DNA of 64,000 nucleotides from an uncultured SAR86 cluster bacterium (GCA_902587545.1 CACILL010000001.1:124001-188000); one strand, 5' to 3'; shown: positions 7,836 through 16,672, counted from the first letter of the stretch. Translations and numbers: made by a program. Notes: a model not told the origin generated them from the letters alone.

Positions 7836-9307
7836 TGTCAAAAAAAATAGATTTAGGAGAATCTCTAGTTGTTCTTGGAAGTGGACTTAACGGTACTTTT
7901 ATATCGGAACGACTAATTAAAGCTGATAAAAAAGTTGTGATGATAGATTTTGGATTAGATAATAATTCAGAACTTTTAAATAGTTATGATTTTAATGATT
8001 CACCAAATTTAAACTTCTCTCCCAAATATAAAATCAAGGAAAAAGCCTTTTCTTATGCAGGCTTTAATAAATTAATGCAAATAAAAACAAAAAATTTTTT
8101 TTCTATAGGATCTTTGGCTAAAGGCGGGCTTTCTAATATTTGGGGAGGTGGATTGGAAATGATAGAACGGGAAGATTTTTCAAATTTTCCTTATTCAATA
8201 GAGGAAATAATGCCCTTCTTTGAAAAAGTGATAAAAAGAATCACCGGACAGGATTTAAATAAAATAATTGATCCTGAAGAAACTAAAGTAAAAGAAATTT
8301 TAGATAAGAATCGCTTTAGAGAATTAAAAGATAAAGTGGATCCTGATAATGATTTTAGAGAATTGATACCGATAATAGCTATAAATTTTTCAAAAAATTT
8401 ATCAAATCTGAAAAACTTCAAAAAAAATAATGAAATTTTCAACGCTAAGGATTCGCTTAATGACCTGATTAAATTAGATAATTTTGAATATTTAGAAAGT
8501 AACTTCATAGAAAAGATAATTAAAAAAGAAAACTCTTATGAAATCCATACAAATGATTTAAAAAATATAGAAAAAAGAATATACAAGGCTAGGTATATAT
8601 TTTCTTGCTTGGGTCCTTTATCAACAACAAAAATAGTTGCAGAAATGGAAAATTTCTCAGGTAAGTTAAAACTTTTAAATACCCCCTCTTTTAAGTTTTT
8701 TGGAATAACGAGAAACTCAGATTCAGAAAATAGGATATTCTTTGGACTGCCTTTTTTAAATTTTTTAATAAAAAACGAAAATAATAATTTTTCAGGTGGA
8801 ATTTTTAAATTAAACAGCCAAATTTTAAATTTGTTTCTGATAACTAAGTTCTTCCCAAAATTTTTTAAAAATATATTAGATAAGTATATTTTTAAATTTT
8901 TTTTTGTTGGCAACTTTTATTGTTCAAGTAATTTTAGTGATAATACTATTTCTATCAAAAACAAAAATTTTTTTATTGAAGGTAAGAAATTTAAAAGAAA
9001 TAAAAAACCGATACCCAAAGTTTTATCTTTATTAAAAAATTCTTTAAGGTCTAAAGGTTTTTATGTGATTAAATTTAAATCTTCAATTCCCGGATCAGAT
9101 GTTCATTACGGAGGTACAATTCCAATTTCTCAAGAGCCAAAATGCATGCAATGTGATTTGAATGGACGTTTAAAAAATCATAAAAATTTTTATATTACAG
9201 ATTCATCATCGCTTAATTTTCTTCCTGGAAAAGGTAATACAGCATTGTCCCTCTCCCAATCATTAATGATTGTTGAAAAATTTATTAAACGAGATTTAGC
9301 TGATTAG
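7835..9307 (+). CDS. GMC-like FAD-dependent oxidoreductase
   Basis: Flavoenzyme of 490 residues. The N-terminal FAD-binding Rossmann loop is GSGLNG, ending with an acidic residue (MIDF). LAKGGLSNIWGGG resembles the GMC N-terminal signature; VHYGGT and the C-terminal ITDSSSLNFLPGKGNTALSL block match the end of GMC enzymes (Asp-Ser ... catalytic His/Asn region). The middle is Lys/Phe/Asn-rich and poorly conserved. The start is GTG, overlapping the DUF2304 stop. In this neighbourhood the substrate may be a sugar, possibly lipid-linked, but that is inference. The 3' end overlaps the convergent SDR gene by 12 nt. Confidence 0.72.
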   Translation: MSKKIDLGESLVVLGSGLNGTFISERLIKADKKVVMIDFGLDNNSELLNSYDFNDSPNLNFSPKYKIKEKAFSYAGFNKLMQIKTKNFFSIGSLAKGGLSNIWGGGLEMIEREDFSNFPYSIEEIMPFFEKVIKRITGQDLNKIIDPEETKVKEILDKNRFRELKDKVDPDNDFRELIPIIAINFSKNLSNLKNFKKNNEIFNAKDSLNDLIKLDNFEYLESNFIEKIIKKENSYEIHTNDLKNIEKRIYKARYIFSCLGPLSTTKIVAEMENFSGKLKLLNTPSFKFFGITRNSDSENRIFFGLPFLNFLIKNENNNFSGGIFKLNSQILNLFLITKFFPKFFKNILDKYIFKFFFVGNFYCSSNFSDNTISIKNKNFFIEGKKFKRNKKPIPKVLSLLKNSLRSKGFYVIKFKSSIPGSDVHYGGTIPISQEPKCMQCDLNGRLKNHKNFYITDSSSLNFLPGKGNTALSLSQSLMIVEKFIKRDLAD

Positions 9308-10096
9308 AATTTTTTTTTCTTTTGTTTTTTTTAAATCTGGTAAATTCATCAATCCCTTTATCCTCTCCTTTATATAAAATGTGTGGTGACTGGGAATTAG
9401 GGAAAGAACTTTTGTTAAAAGTAGAAAAAAAAAGTTTGGAGCTTTAAGAGAATTCAAATTATAAAAATCTTTGAGGAATGCGGGGAATGAGAGATTTCTT
9501 TTGCCTAGTATCAAATACCTACCTTTAAGATTCAGTAAATTTTCCTCTTTAGTCAAGAACTCGCAAAAAGAAGAAAGATTTATTGGAGCAATATCATTCA
9601 CTTGTTTTGGTATTAAAATTGGTACTCTTAGCTTTTCAAGAAATTTAAGTATGGAGTTAGTTTTTCCTTTTTCAGAATAAATGAAACTAGGCATGAGAAT
9701 TAAATCATTTGTGGAAAACAGATTTTCTGTTGCTTTTTTTTCTGACTGATATATAGAATTCATTTTTGGGTTGTCTCCATGTGGAGTTGAAATAAAAATA
9801 AATCTTGTAGGAGATTGATTTGAAAAAAAAGTCAAAAGATTTTCTGTACCTGAGAAGTTAACGTTAGATTTATGTTGTTTAAAATCATGAGCCAGATGGA
9901 TCACAATAATTTCCTTACCGAAGAAATCAGGATTGAATTTTTTACTTAAATCAAAGAAAAAAAACTTCTCATTTTGATTGAGAAAAGGTTCTTTTCTTCC
10001 TAATAAAGTTATTCCAATGTTTTTTTTGAAAAAAACTTTTCTAAGTTTTGTTCCTATTTGCCCAGAAAATCCAGTTAAATAAATATCATTTTTCAT
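9296..10096 (-). CDS. NAD(P)-dependent SDR / nucleotide-sugar epimerase-like protein
   Basis: An N-terminal Rossmann fold is shown by LTGFSGQIG (TGxxGxxG) and VIHLAHD; ISTPHGDN and YQSEKKATE stand where extended SDRs have the catalytic Ser and YxxxK. About 266 residues from the chosen start. I use ATG 10096: its upstream extension has no conserved residues, and ATG 10096 overlaps the GtrA-like stop by 11 nt, a typical coupled junction. With the GMC-like enzyme converging on it, it could be the reductase half of a redox epimerisation. Confidence 0.72.
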   Translation of the reverse strand: MKNDIYLTGFSGQIGTKLRKVFFKKNIGITLLGRKEPFLNQNEKFFFFDLSKKFNPDFFGKEIIVIHLAHDFKQHKSNVNFSGTENLLTFFSNQSPTRFIFISTPHGDNPKMNSIYQSEKKATENLFSTNDLILMPSFIYSEKGKTNSILKFLEKLRVPILIPKQVNDIAPINLSSFCEFLTKEENLLNLKGRYLILGKRNLSFPAFLKDFYNLNSLKAPNFFFLLLTKVLSLIPSHHTFYIKERIKGLMNLPDLKKTKEKKILIS

Positions 10097-10436
10097 TTTT
10101 AAAATTTCTAGAAATAAAAAAGTATCCCAAGAGAGAAATGATAATATCAGCGGTAAACTTTGCAATTAATAAAGATAAGAAATCTTTAAAAATGCTTAAC
10201 AAGATAGTCGAAAAAAGAGGCACCGTTATCAGTGCAATAATATATTTTATTTCAAATTTAGAAATATGAGAAAAAAGAAAAAATTTATAAAAAACTCCTG
10301 CTAGTAAACTAAAAATAAAACGTAAAAGAAAATTTATTATTAGGATTTGATCAAAAAATATTAAAAAAAAATTCAGAACTAAAATCTCTAAAAAATAAAA
10401 TAGAATTGAGTAGAAGTAATATCTGAAAAAAATCAT
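10086..10436 (-). CDS. GtrA-like small membrane protein
   Basis: 116 residues in four hydrophobic helices (about 3-23, 29-50, 60-80 and 85-105) ending in a basic tail (FFISRNFKNEK) that resembles the FxxxRxWxF end of GtrA proteins. GtrA members are thought to help move polyprenyl-linked sugars across the inner membrane, and they commonly sit near GT2 genes. Overlaps the SDR start by 11 nt. The family call rests on topology and context, with little sequence identity visible. Confidence 0.6.
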   Translation of the reverse strand: MIFFRYYFYSILFYFLEILVLNFFLIFFDQILIINFLLRFIFSLLAGVFYKFFLFSHISKFEIKYIIALITVPLFSTILLSIFKDFLSLLIAKFTADIIISLLGYFFISRNFKNEK

Positions 10437-10481
10437 TTTCTTGGTAATTGAGAAATATCTTATAGTAAAATTGCAAAAAAA

Positions 10482-11333
10482 ATGAATTTTGATACTAAAG
10501 AGTTTGTTCTTGATGAAAAGACTTTAGAAAAGCAAGCAAATTTATTGTCAAAAGTTTTTAAAGACAAAAAAAAATTTAATAAGCTCTATCTTTATTGGCT
10601 TTACAAAAAGAATCCTCTTGGAGAAGCGATAGGATTTGATGCCTACGACAGTAATGGAAACATAGTTGCACACTACGCTGCAATTCCAATTGAATTCGAA
10701 ATTAATAAAGAAAAGAAAAAAGGTGTTCTTGCTTTAAATACTGCAACTTTAAAAAAGGCTGAAGGAAATGGTCTTTTTAAAAAGTTAGCAAATTTAACTT
10801 ACAAAAAAGCCGCTGATCTTGGTTATGATGGGGTTTTTTTAGTAGCAAATAATAATAGTGAAAGAGCATTTTTGAAGTATCTTGGATTTGAAAAGATTTG
10901 TAACCTAGAGGCTAGAATTTCTTTTTTTCCTCCCAACTATAATAATAGTTTTCAAAAATTAGATTTCACAATCAAAAATAAAGATTTCCTTAAATGGAGA
11001 ATGAGTAATCCGAACAAAAATTATAAAGAAATTTATGATTCAAAAAATTCGTTTACCTTTGTAAATGTTATGAACTTTATTAGAAGTATTATCTTTTTTG
11101 AGAAAAGTACAAAATTAAATGAAACTTTTTTAAATAAAAAAAGTTATCTTCCAAGAATTTATCTTTGGATAGGTATTTCAAAAAAGATTAGCTATAAAAA
11201 TGTAATAAGTTTCAATATTCCAGTATTCCTTCGACCTTCGCCCTTAAGTTTATGCTTCAAAGATTTAAAGCATTCAAGAAAATTTTCAAAAAAAGATGTA
11301 CACTTTGAGAGTGTAAATTTTGATGCTTATTAG
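10482..11333 (+). CDS. GNAT-family N-acyltransferase
   Basis: About 283 residues. The N-terminal half has a GNAT pattern: beta-strand VAHYAAIPIEFE, then a loop in LKKAEGNGLFKKLANL standing for the RxxGxG/A acyl-CoA pyrophosphate site, and GFEKICNLEAR after NNSERAFLKYLGF (the usual N-x-x-x-xxxYxxxGF end). The C-terminal half is Lys/Phe-rich and unrecognised. Single plus-strand gene converging on the PIG-L gene with 6 nt between stops. It may acylate an amino sugar; the acceptor is unknown. Confidence 0.72.
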   Translation: MNFDTKEFVLDEKTLEKQANLLSKVFKDKKKFNKLYLYWLYKKNPLGEAIGFDAYDSNGNIVAHYAAIPIEFEINKEKKKGVLALNTATLKKAEGNGLFKKLANLTYKKAADLGYDGVFLVANNNSERAFLKYLGFEKICNLEARISFFPPNYNNSFQKLDFTIKNKDFLKWRMSNPNKNYKEIYDSKNSFTFVNVMNFIRSIIFFEKSTKLNETFLNKKSYLPRIYLWIGISKKISYKNVISFNIPVFLRPSPLSLCFKDLKHSRKFSKKDVHFESVNFDAY

Positions 11334-11339
11334 AATAAA

Positions 11340-12092
11340 TTAGTTCAAATTTATTATATTTTCTTTCTTCTCTTTGTATCTTGTAACGGTTAAACTTTTT
11401 TCCCAATCTATTGAGGAAATATCAATATCCCTTGTGTAAAAAATCGTTCTAGAAAATAAAGTTTTAATCAAAATAAAAGGGAATATTTTCAACATTGCTA
11501 GGAATTCAGAAGGATAAAAAAATACTACTTTTAAAGAGTTAAACCAACAAAATCTATTTAAAGTTTCTTCTTGGAAGCTTTTTTTATTAATTTTTAAAGG
11601 CTTAAGAAAGTTGATCGGCAATAAAATATTTTCTGAGTAGGTATATGATGGAAAATAATAAGATTCTATAGAAAATTTTTTACTTATTTTGTTTATCAAG
11701 ATTGATAAAGCGTCATGGTCAGGATGCCCTCCTTCAAGGGCTAAAGAAAATATATTACCTATCTCATTTTCAAGAATGTATTTTTCAATAAAGGCTAAAA
11801 TATTTTTAGAGCTTTTGTATAACTTTAAATCTTCTACTGAGAAAAAATCGTTCAAGTAAGTCACTTTATTTTTTTCTATGCCTAAATGTTTTAGGTAAGC
11901 AAGATTCTCAGATCTCCTTTTAAACTTCTTTTTATCATTTCTCTCTGCGCAATATATGAAAGATAAATTATCTTTGTTTTGCTTTACCAGTAGATCTATA
12001 ACAGGAATCAAAGCAAATTCATCATCTAGATGAGGCAATACAATCAAATTATTTTTCAAGGAATTAGAAAGAAATTTTCCTAAAATTTTCAT
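11340..12092 (-). CDS. PIG-L (LmbE) family deacetylase
   Basis: Zn-dependent N-deacetylase family that acts on GlcNAc-type groups. Residues 20-25 are PHLDDE, the zinc-binding PHxDDE motif, and EGGHPDHDAL (near residue 117) carries the second HPDHD motif. 250 residues, the normal size. It is the last gene of the long minus-strand glycan operon, 1 nt after the membrane protein's stop. A deacetylase beside acyltransferases suggests an N-acetyl group is removed and replaced. Confidence 0.85.
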   Translation of the reverse strand: MKILGKFLSNSLKNNLIVLPHLDDEFALIPVIDLLVKQNKDNLSFIYCAERNDKKKFKRRSENLAYLKHLGIEKNKVTYLNDFFSVEDLKLYKSSKNILAFIEKYILENEIGNIFSLALEGGHPDHDALSILINKISKKFSIESYYFPSYTYSENILLPINFLKPLKINKKSFQEETLNRFCWFNSLKVVFFYPSEFLAMLKIFPFILIKTLFSRTIFYTRDIDISSIDWEKSLTVTRYKEKKENIINLN

Positions 12093-12093
12093 T

Positions 12094-13566
12094 TTAGTTT
12101 TCTAAGGAAAGTTTATATATTTTATCTTTGGATGAAGCATCGTTTTCCCAAAGAATTTCAAATTCTTTAAAAAAGTAATTTTCTCTTACAAGGCTTAGTT
12201 CTTTTTCAGTACCCAAATAAAAAATATACTTCTTATAAACAGCTTTAAAAGTTTCTGAAGAGTAATCGTTTGGAATATTTATCAAATGCATACATGCTTT
12301 TTTGACATGCCAATAGTAAAACCTCGGCTTGGAACAGGCTAATAGTTCATTTTCATAATTTTCTTCAAAAAAATCTATTGCTTCATAATAGCCTGAAAAG
12401 TCTGTTCTAAGTTTTGAAGTTTCAAAAGATTTATCATCAATTTGATTTATGAAAAAATAAATAAAACTAAAAAAAATAATAAATAAAAACATTGCTAAAG
12501 ATTTTATTGGATTGTAATCCCAATACGTCAATAAAGTTAAAACAAAGAAAAAATATGGGATAAGGAAGAATCTTTGAGAATTTATCCCCAAAAGGGAAAT
12601 GAAAAACAAACTTCCTAAAATTGTAAGAATACTCAAGATTAATAAATCTTTATTTGATTTTAGAATAAATCTAAAGTTGTAAGCTATTAGAAAAGCAAAA
12701 ATTGAAAAAATTATGACTTTGAATATCAAAAACGAATCTACAGAGAAATATTTTTCATGAAAAAAAGGAAAAGAAAAAAGATTTACAGCATTGAAATATA
12801 TATTTTGAAAAAAATTATCAAATAACAAAGTATTTTGAAGGACATCATCTAAAATCTTTTTTTGTAAGAAAAAAATATAGGCGCAAAAACTTACTATAGG
12901 AGCAGAAATTAGGGCCAGAAATAGATTTAAATCTTCCTTATTATATTTTCGCCTAATAAGAATAAGTATTAAAAAAGCCAGAATAAGTGCAATAACCTGA
13001 ATTCTAAAAAAAATCAGAAATAGACCCAAAAAAAATACGGAAAATAAAGATAAATTACTTAATTTGCTTGAAAGGCCTTTCCATACAATGCAAAAATAAA
13101 TTAGCATCAATGGGAAGAAAAATCCTTCTCCGTTAAAATTAGTCATATTTCGATAAAATATAGGCAATATAAATACCGAACCTATTAATAAGGCAAAAGA
13201 CAATAATTCGTTTTTCTTTATTAGGCCGCTTTCTCGAAAAAATCTATATGCAATAAAAAATGTATTTATTTGTAAAAAGAAATATAAGAAAAACCAATAT
13301 TTCCCTGATAATAGTTTTGTGGATGCGATTACAAATATTTGCGAGACTTGAGGAGAAATCAGTTTTCTAACAGGATCATAAACTGCATCTTTTAGATCCA
13401 TATTTTTAAGAAAATAATCTGCAGAAGCTATATAAGCCACCCCATCATTAGGAAAAAGTATTTTTAAATAAATTAAAAAATATCCTAAAGAAAGTCCTAT
13501 GGACGAAGCAATAATGATTATAAGATATTCTTGAAAAAAATTTTTGCTTGATAAAAAATCTTTCAT
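12094..13566 (-). CDS. Polytopic membrane protein, possible lipid-sugar-dependent glycosyltransferase
   Basis: 490 residues with about ten to eleven hydrophobic helices up to residue 370, then a soluble C-terminal domain of about 110 residues (SACSKPRFYYWHVKK region). The long helical bundle with a periplasmic tail is the layout of GT-C enzymes such as GT39/ArnT, but I see no diagnostic motif apart from acidic residues in the first periplasmic loop (FPNDGVAYIASADY). A Wzy-like polymerase is another possibility. Transcribed between the GNAT-like and PIG-L genes. Confidence 0.6.
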   Translation of the reverse strand: MKDFLSSKNFFQEYLIIIIASSIGLSLGYFLIYLKILFPNDGVAYIASADYFLKNMDLKDAVYDPVRKLISPQVSQIFVIASTKLLSGKYWFFLYFFLQINTFFIAYRFFRESGLIKKNELLSFALLIGSVFILPIFYRNMTNFNGEGFFFPLMLIYFCIVWKGLSSKLSNLSLFSVFFLGLFLIFFRIQVIALILAFLILILIRRKYNKEDLNLFLALISAPIVSFCAYIFFLQKKILDDVLQNTLLFDNFFQNIYFNAVNLFSFPFFHEKYFSVDSFLIFKVIIFSIFAFLIAYNFRFILKSNKDLLILSILTILGSLFFISLLGINSQRFFLIPYFFFVLTLLTYWDYNPIKSLAMFLFIIFFSFIYFFINQIDDKSFETSKLRTDFSGYYEAIDFFEENYENELLACSKPRFYYWHVKKACMHLINIPNDYSSETFKAVYKKYIFYLGTEKELSLVRENYFFKEFEILWENDASSKDKIYKLSLEN

Positions 13567-13603
13567 AGAAAGTTTAATTTGATATGAATATTTTTTTTAA
13601 CAT

Positions 13604-14401
13604 CTACAATATCTCAGTAACTTCTGATCCCAAAATCGAAAATATTTGTGAATTACTCTCGAAGTTACCAAACATTCTAAATTTATTTTTGATTATCTTT
13701 GGCGTGTAAAAATTGTCCAAAAAATCTGGAAAAATTAATAAAGAGAAATAGAATCTATGATTTATTTTTGATATGAGACTTGCGATCTTAATTTTATCTC
13801 CTCCAGAGAAGTAAACAAGAATTTTTAAAGGAATACCAAACAATGAGGTACTTTTAAAGCAAAAGTAATATTTTTCTTTTTGATGAATAATTTGAAACCA
13901 GTTTAAATCTGCCCTTAAAAAATAAGTTTCAGGAACTTTGCCTAGAGAAGAATGGTCAATACTTTTTGTTTTATTTTTTCTAAAAGATAAAAGGTTAAAA
14001 AATCCAATTTTAAAGCAGCTTCCGTAAGAATGTTTTTTATATTTTAAAGCCTGCAGAATTTTTAACATCTTCTCATTAGGAGTAATATTAAGTATGTAAT
14101 TTGAAACCATTTGCTGACCTTTCATGAGAAAAGTTAAGCTCAAATTCCTGTGTTTTGAAGAAACAAAAAAATAAGAAGGTGCATAAATTTCCTTATCGCA
14201 ACCTGCCACCTTGAAAAGAATCATGGCGCCTTCTATCTTTTGCTCTACATAAAGCAAACAAACTTTTGTTGATTCATGATCAATAACTTCCAAAAGGTCT
14301 AAAAAAAATTTTTCAGATCTATTTGGAAATTCCCTTTGAAATTTTTTACTGAGTTCTTGCTGATTAAAATCAGATGAAATTTCTATTTTCCAATTTTTCA
14401 A
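13604..14401 (-). CDS. GNAT-like acyltransferase of the ACP/FkbH module
   Basis: 265 residues. The first half looks like a GNAT domain (VCLLYVEQKIEGAMILFKVAG, then a long helix at SLTFLMKGQQMVSNYIL and ALKYKKHSYGSCF); the second half is unrecognised. It directly follows a discrete ACP gene, so it is a candidate for transfer of an ACP-bound acyl group to a sugar. The only in-frame start before an upstream stop is TTG at 14401, lying inside a tandem octamer repeat, and no ribosome site is visible. The family call is tentative. Confidence 0.55.
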   Translation of the reverse strand: MKNWKIEISSDFNQQELSKKFQREFPNRSEKFFLDLLEVIDHESTKVCLLYVEQKIEGAMILFKVAGCDKEIYAPSYFFVSSKHRNLSLTFLMKGQQMVSNYILNITPNEKMLKILQALKYKKHSYGSCFKIGFFNLLSFRKNKTKSIDHSSLGKVPETYFLRADLNWFQIIHQKEKYYFCFKSTSLFGIPLKILVYFSGGDKIKIASLISKINHRFYFSLLIFPDFLDNFYTPKIIKNKFRMFGNFESNSQIFSILGSEVTEIL

Positions 14402-14421
14402 TTTTTCAATTTTTCAATTTT
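14391..14421. repeat. Tandem 8-bp repeat (CAATTTTT, about 3.9 copies)
   Basis: Cytosines recur at 14391, 14399, 14407 and 14415, giving nearly four perfect copies of CAATTTTT (AAAAATTG on the coding strand). The array fills the short gap between the ACP stop codon and the next gene and contains that gene's TTG start. An octamer is not a multiple of three, so gain or loss of a copy shifts the frame upstream of the gene. Confidence 0.85.
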
Positions 14422-14423
14422 CT

Positions 14424-14654
14424 TTATTTTTTTCTTTCTTCAATTAAACCAACTATAGCTTCAAGAGAGTTCATTATTTCAAAGTCTTCGGGTTCAATGG
14501 ATATATGAAAATCACTTTCTATCATCACGGAAATGTGAATTAAGGCAAAAGAATCAAAATTTTCAAATTCATTCAGAGAACTTGAGTTCATTATGTCATC
14601 AGAGTCGACTTCCAAAATTTCTCCAATTTTTATTGCTAATTCAGAAATGATCAT
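14424..14654 (-). CDS. Discrete acyl carrier protein
   Basis: 76 residues, four-helix ACP size. The phosphopantetheine attachment site is Ser35 in FENFDSFALIH, in place of the usual DSL. Acidic overall, as ACPs are. It overlaps the end of its upstream neighbour, the FkbH-like gene, in the sense that FkbH comes second: the ACP stop lies at 14424 and its ATG overlaps the FkbH stop by 4 nt (ATGA). It is not near fatty-acid genes, so it probably carries a dedicated acyl group made by this module. Confidence 0.86.
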   Translation of the reverse strand: MIISELAIKIGEILEVDSDDIMNSSSLNEFENFDSFALIHISVMIESDFHISIEPEDFEIMNSLEAIVGLIEERKK

Positions 14655-16258
14655 GAGGTTTTTGAAATTTTTATAAATTTTTCATCAATTTTTTTATCAG
14701 ATAAATTTTTCAAGTTTAGTTCAAAAATTGTTGTATTTTCATTAATTTCAATATTCTTGAAGGTTTTTCCAAAAATTTTAAAATTTTTTAAGAAATCTCC
14801 TGCTAATTTATTTTTCTTAGTGGAAACAAACTTTCCAGACATCATCTCAAAACCCATTTTTTTTAAATCAAAAATACACCATTCCAAGAAACTTTGCTCA
14901 ATATCTCTACCTAAAATTCGACAACTCATTAAAAAATTGATTACTTCAGCTTCCTTTTCATTTTTTTTTGAAACTAAGATGAGACCAGTAATTCCATGAT
15001 CGCCATAGATATCCTTAACTTGGAGAGGATAGATAATTTCATCTTTAGAAATAAGTTCAAAGATATCTTTCTCATTAAATCTTTTTGTAGTGAAATTAAA
15101 TTGATTTGTCTTTAATGTCATTTGAGAAAGGCGAGGAATTATTGAATCTGAAGGAGCTAGGATTTTTCCTTCCAGCATAAGACTTTTAAGAAATTCTTCT
15201 TTGGATGAAAATTTAGACTTGGCCTTTTCTGCTTTATCTCTGATTTCATATTGAAATTTTTTCGAGGAATCTTCATCTATAACTTTTTCAGTTGAAAAAA
15301 AGTGGTGAAAGTTCTTTTCTAAAAAACTAGGAATTTCATAGATTTTTTCTGGAAAATCTGGAACAAGAACATTTGGCAAGTTATTTCTTACTAAGTCTCT
15401 TTCAAGAGGGTTATCATCTAAAAAAACGCAAGCATCCTCTCCGATATTTATTTGTGAGATTATTTCTTTAATATTTTCACTTTTCTCGTTCCAATTAGCT
15501 TTTACAACTGAAAAATCTTTTAAAGAAATATTCAGATATTTATTTTCATTAAATGCTTCCTCAACATCTGAATAATTATTCTTGCTACAAATTGCAAGAA
15601 GAACTCCATTAGACGATAACTCTTTCAATTTATTTTGAAAATAACTGAAAACATTTCCAGGATATGAAGAGCTATCTGTCTTGATACCATTTGGTCCGTC
15701 TTCGCCGAGTATTCCTCCCCAGAGGGTGTTATCTAGATCAACAATCAGAAGTTTTTTTCTAGTTGAAAAAACAGTTCTTTCAAAGAAATTCAACCATATA
15801 TAGAAATTATTTATTTCCAATGGTGAAATTACAGAACCAATAGAAAAAAAATATTTCGAGGAAAAAAATTTTGAACCTAAAACTTTCTTGAAAGTTTCAG
15901 GATTAAGGTAAAAAATATTTGGGTGATCTTTCGATAATTGGATTACATACTGATTAAATTTATAAATTTCCTCTTCAACATCATCTTTCTCGGTAAGAGA
16001 CAAATAGATTTCAGGAGTGAATAGTCCCAAGATTGACATCTTTTTATCATGAATTGTATTTAAAGATACATCTAAGTTTTTTCTTAATTTACTTATTTCT
16101 TTTAATAAGTCTTTCTTTGAGGGTTGAGGAGTTAGAAAGTTCATCCAAAGATAATTTTCATAAGTCTCATCAGACAGAGGTGAATCATACTCACTGAAAA
16201 CATACTTTTCTTTGGGAAAAAAGTTTTCCAATGTGCTGTTTCTGAAGACAAATATCAT
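14651..16258 (-). CDS. FkbH-like HAD-superfamily protein
   Basis: 535 residues. The HAD motif IVDLDNTLWGGILGEDG (D174 and D176) and ILSKNN-type second motif (AICSKNNYSDVEEAF) are the FkbH signature, as is the C-terminal GNAT-like region with LKTNQFNFTTKRF. Known FkbH proteins load a glyceryl group from 1,3-bisphosphoglycerate onto an ACP, and some load other three-carbon units. Its stop overlaps the ACP start (ATGA), a strong sign that the ACP is its partner. Transcribed before the ACP. Confidence 0.9.
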   Translation of the reverse strand: MIFVFRNSTLENFFPKEKYVFSEYDSPLSDETYENYLWMNFLTPQPSKKDLLKEISKLRKNLDVSLNTIHDKKMSILGLFTPEIYLSLTEKDDVEEEIYKFNQYVIQLSKDHPNIFYLNPETFKKVLGSKFFSSKYFFSIGSVISPLEINNFYIWLNFFERTVFSTRKKLLIVDLDNTLWGGILGEDGPNGIKTDSSSYPGNVFSYFQNKLKELSSNGVLLAICSKNNYSDVEEAFNENKYLNISLKDFSVVKANWNEKSENIKEIISQINIGEDACVFLDDNPLERDLVRNNLPNVLVPDFPEKIYEIPSFLEKNFHHFFSTEKVIDEDSSKKFQYEIRDKAEKAKSKFSSKEEFLKSLMLEGKILAPSDSIIPRLSQMTLKTNQFNFTTKRFNEKDIFELISKDEIIYPLQVKDIYGDHGITGLILVSKKNEKEAEVINFLMSCRILGRDIEQSFLEWCIFDLKKMGFEMMSGKFVSTKKNKLAGDFLKNFKIFGKTFKNIEINENTTIFELNLKNLSDKKIDEKFIKISKTS

Positions 16259-16267
16259 TTCTTTTAA

Positions 16268-16672
16268 TTATTTCTCAAGTAATTCTATTAAACCTAAACT
16301 TTTACTAAAAAAGAATGAAATCAAATTATTATCGAATGCAATTGCACGTGTCGGTTTTAAGACACATATGAATCCTCTTTTCTTTAAATCTGGTTCTTTT
16401 TCTTGAATTGACGAAACTTCAAAGCATAGATGATATGGTCCGGCTCCATTTTTTTTTAATAGACCTAATATCTTTGAATTTTTTGTAGGCTTCACAAGCT
16501 CAATAAGAAGATTCTTATCATTTACTCCAAAAGACAAATCTACTTCTTGCACAGGATCAAATATGTCTTTATTGAAATAGAAACCTAGGTTGCTTAATTC
16601 TTTTTTACTTTGTTCAATGTTGTTAGTAAGAACTCCAATATGGTGAAACTTGTAATCTTGATCATTAGTCAT
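16268..16672 (-). CDS. VOC-superfamily (glyoxalase/epimerase-like) protein
   Basis: 134 residues with a paired beta-alpha-beta-beta-beta fold. FHHIGVLTNNIEQSKKELSNLG gives the first metal histidine, NLLIELVKP a metal glutamate, and GPYHLCFEV the second histidine, similar to methylmalonyl-CoA epimerase. It sits between the sugar transferase (4-nt overlap) and FkbH (9-nt gap). In this place it might epimerise or process the acyl precursor; this is inference. Confidence 0.8.
   Translation of the reverse strand: MTNDQDYKFHHIGVLTNNIEQSKKELSNLGFYFNKDIFDPVQEVDLSFGVNDKNLLIELVKPTKNSKILGLLKKNGAGPYHLCFEVSSIQEKEPDLKKRGFICVLKPTRAIAFDNNLISFFFSKSLGLIELLEK

Noticed and set aside
7086-8913. Minus-strand ORFs of 70-125 codons opposite the GT2 and GMC genes
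   Set aside because: They are composition shadows of AT-rich genes, with no motifs, no ribosome sites and complete overlap with well-supported genes.
10097-10165. N-terminal extension of the SDR protein to 10165
   Set aside because: The extra 23 residues do not match the fold and would overlap most of the GtrA-like C-terminus; ATG 10096 makes a normal 11-nt overlap.
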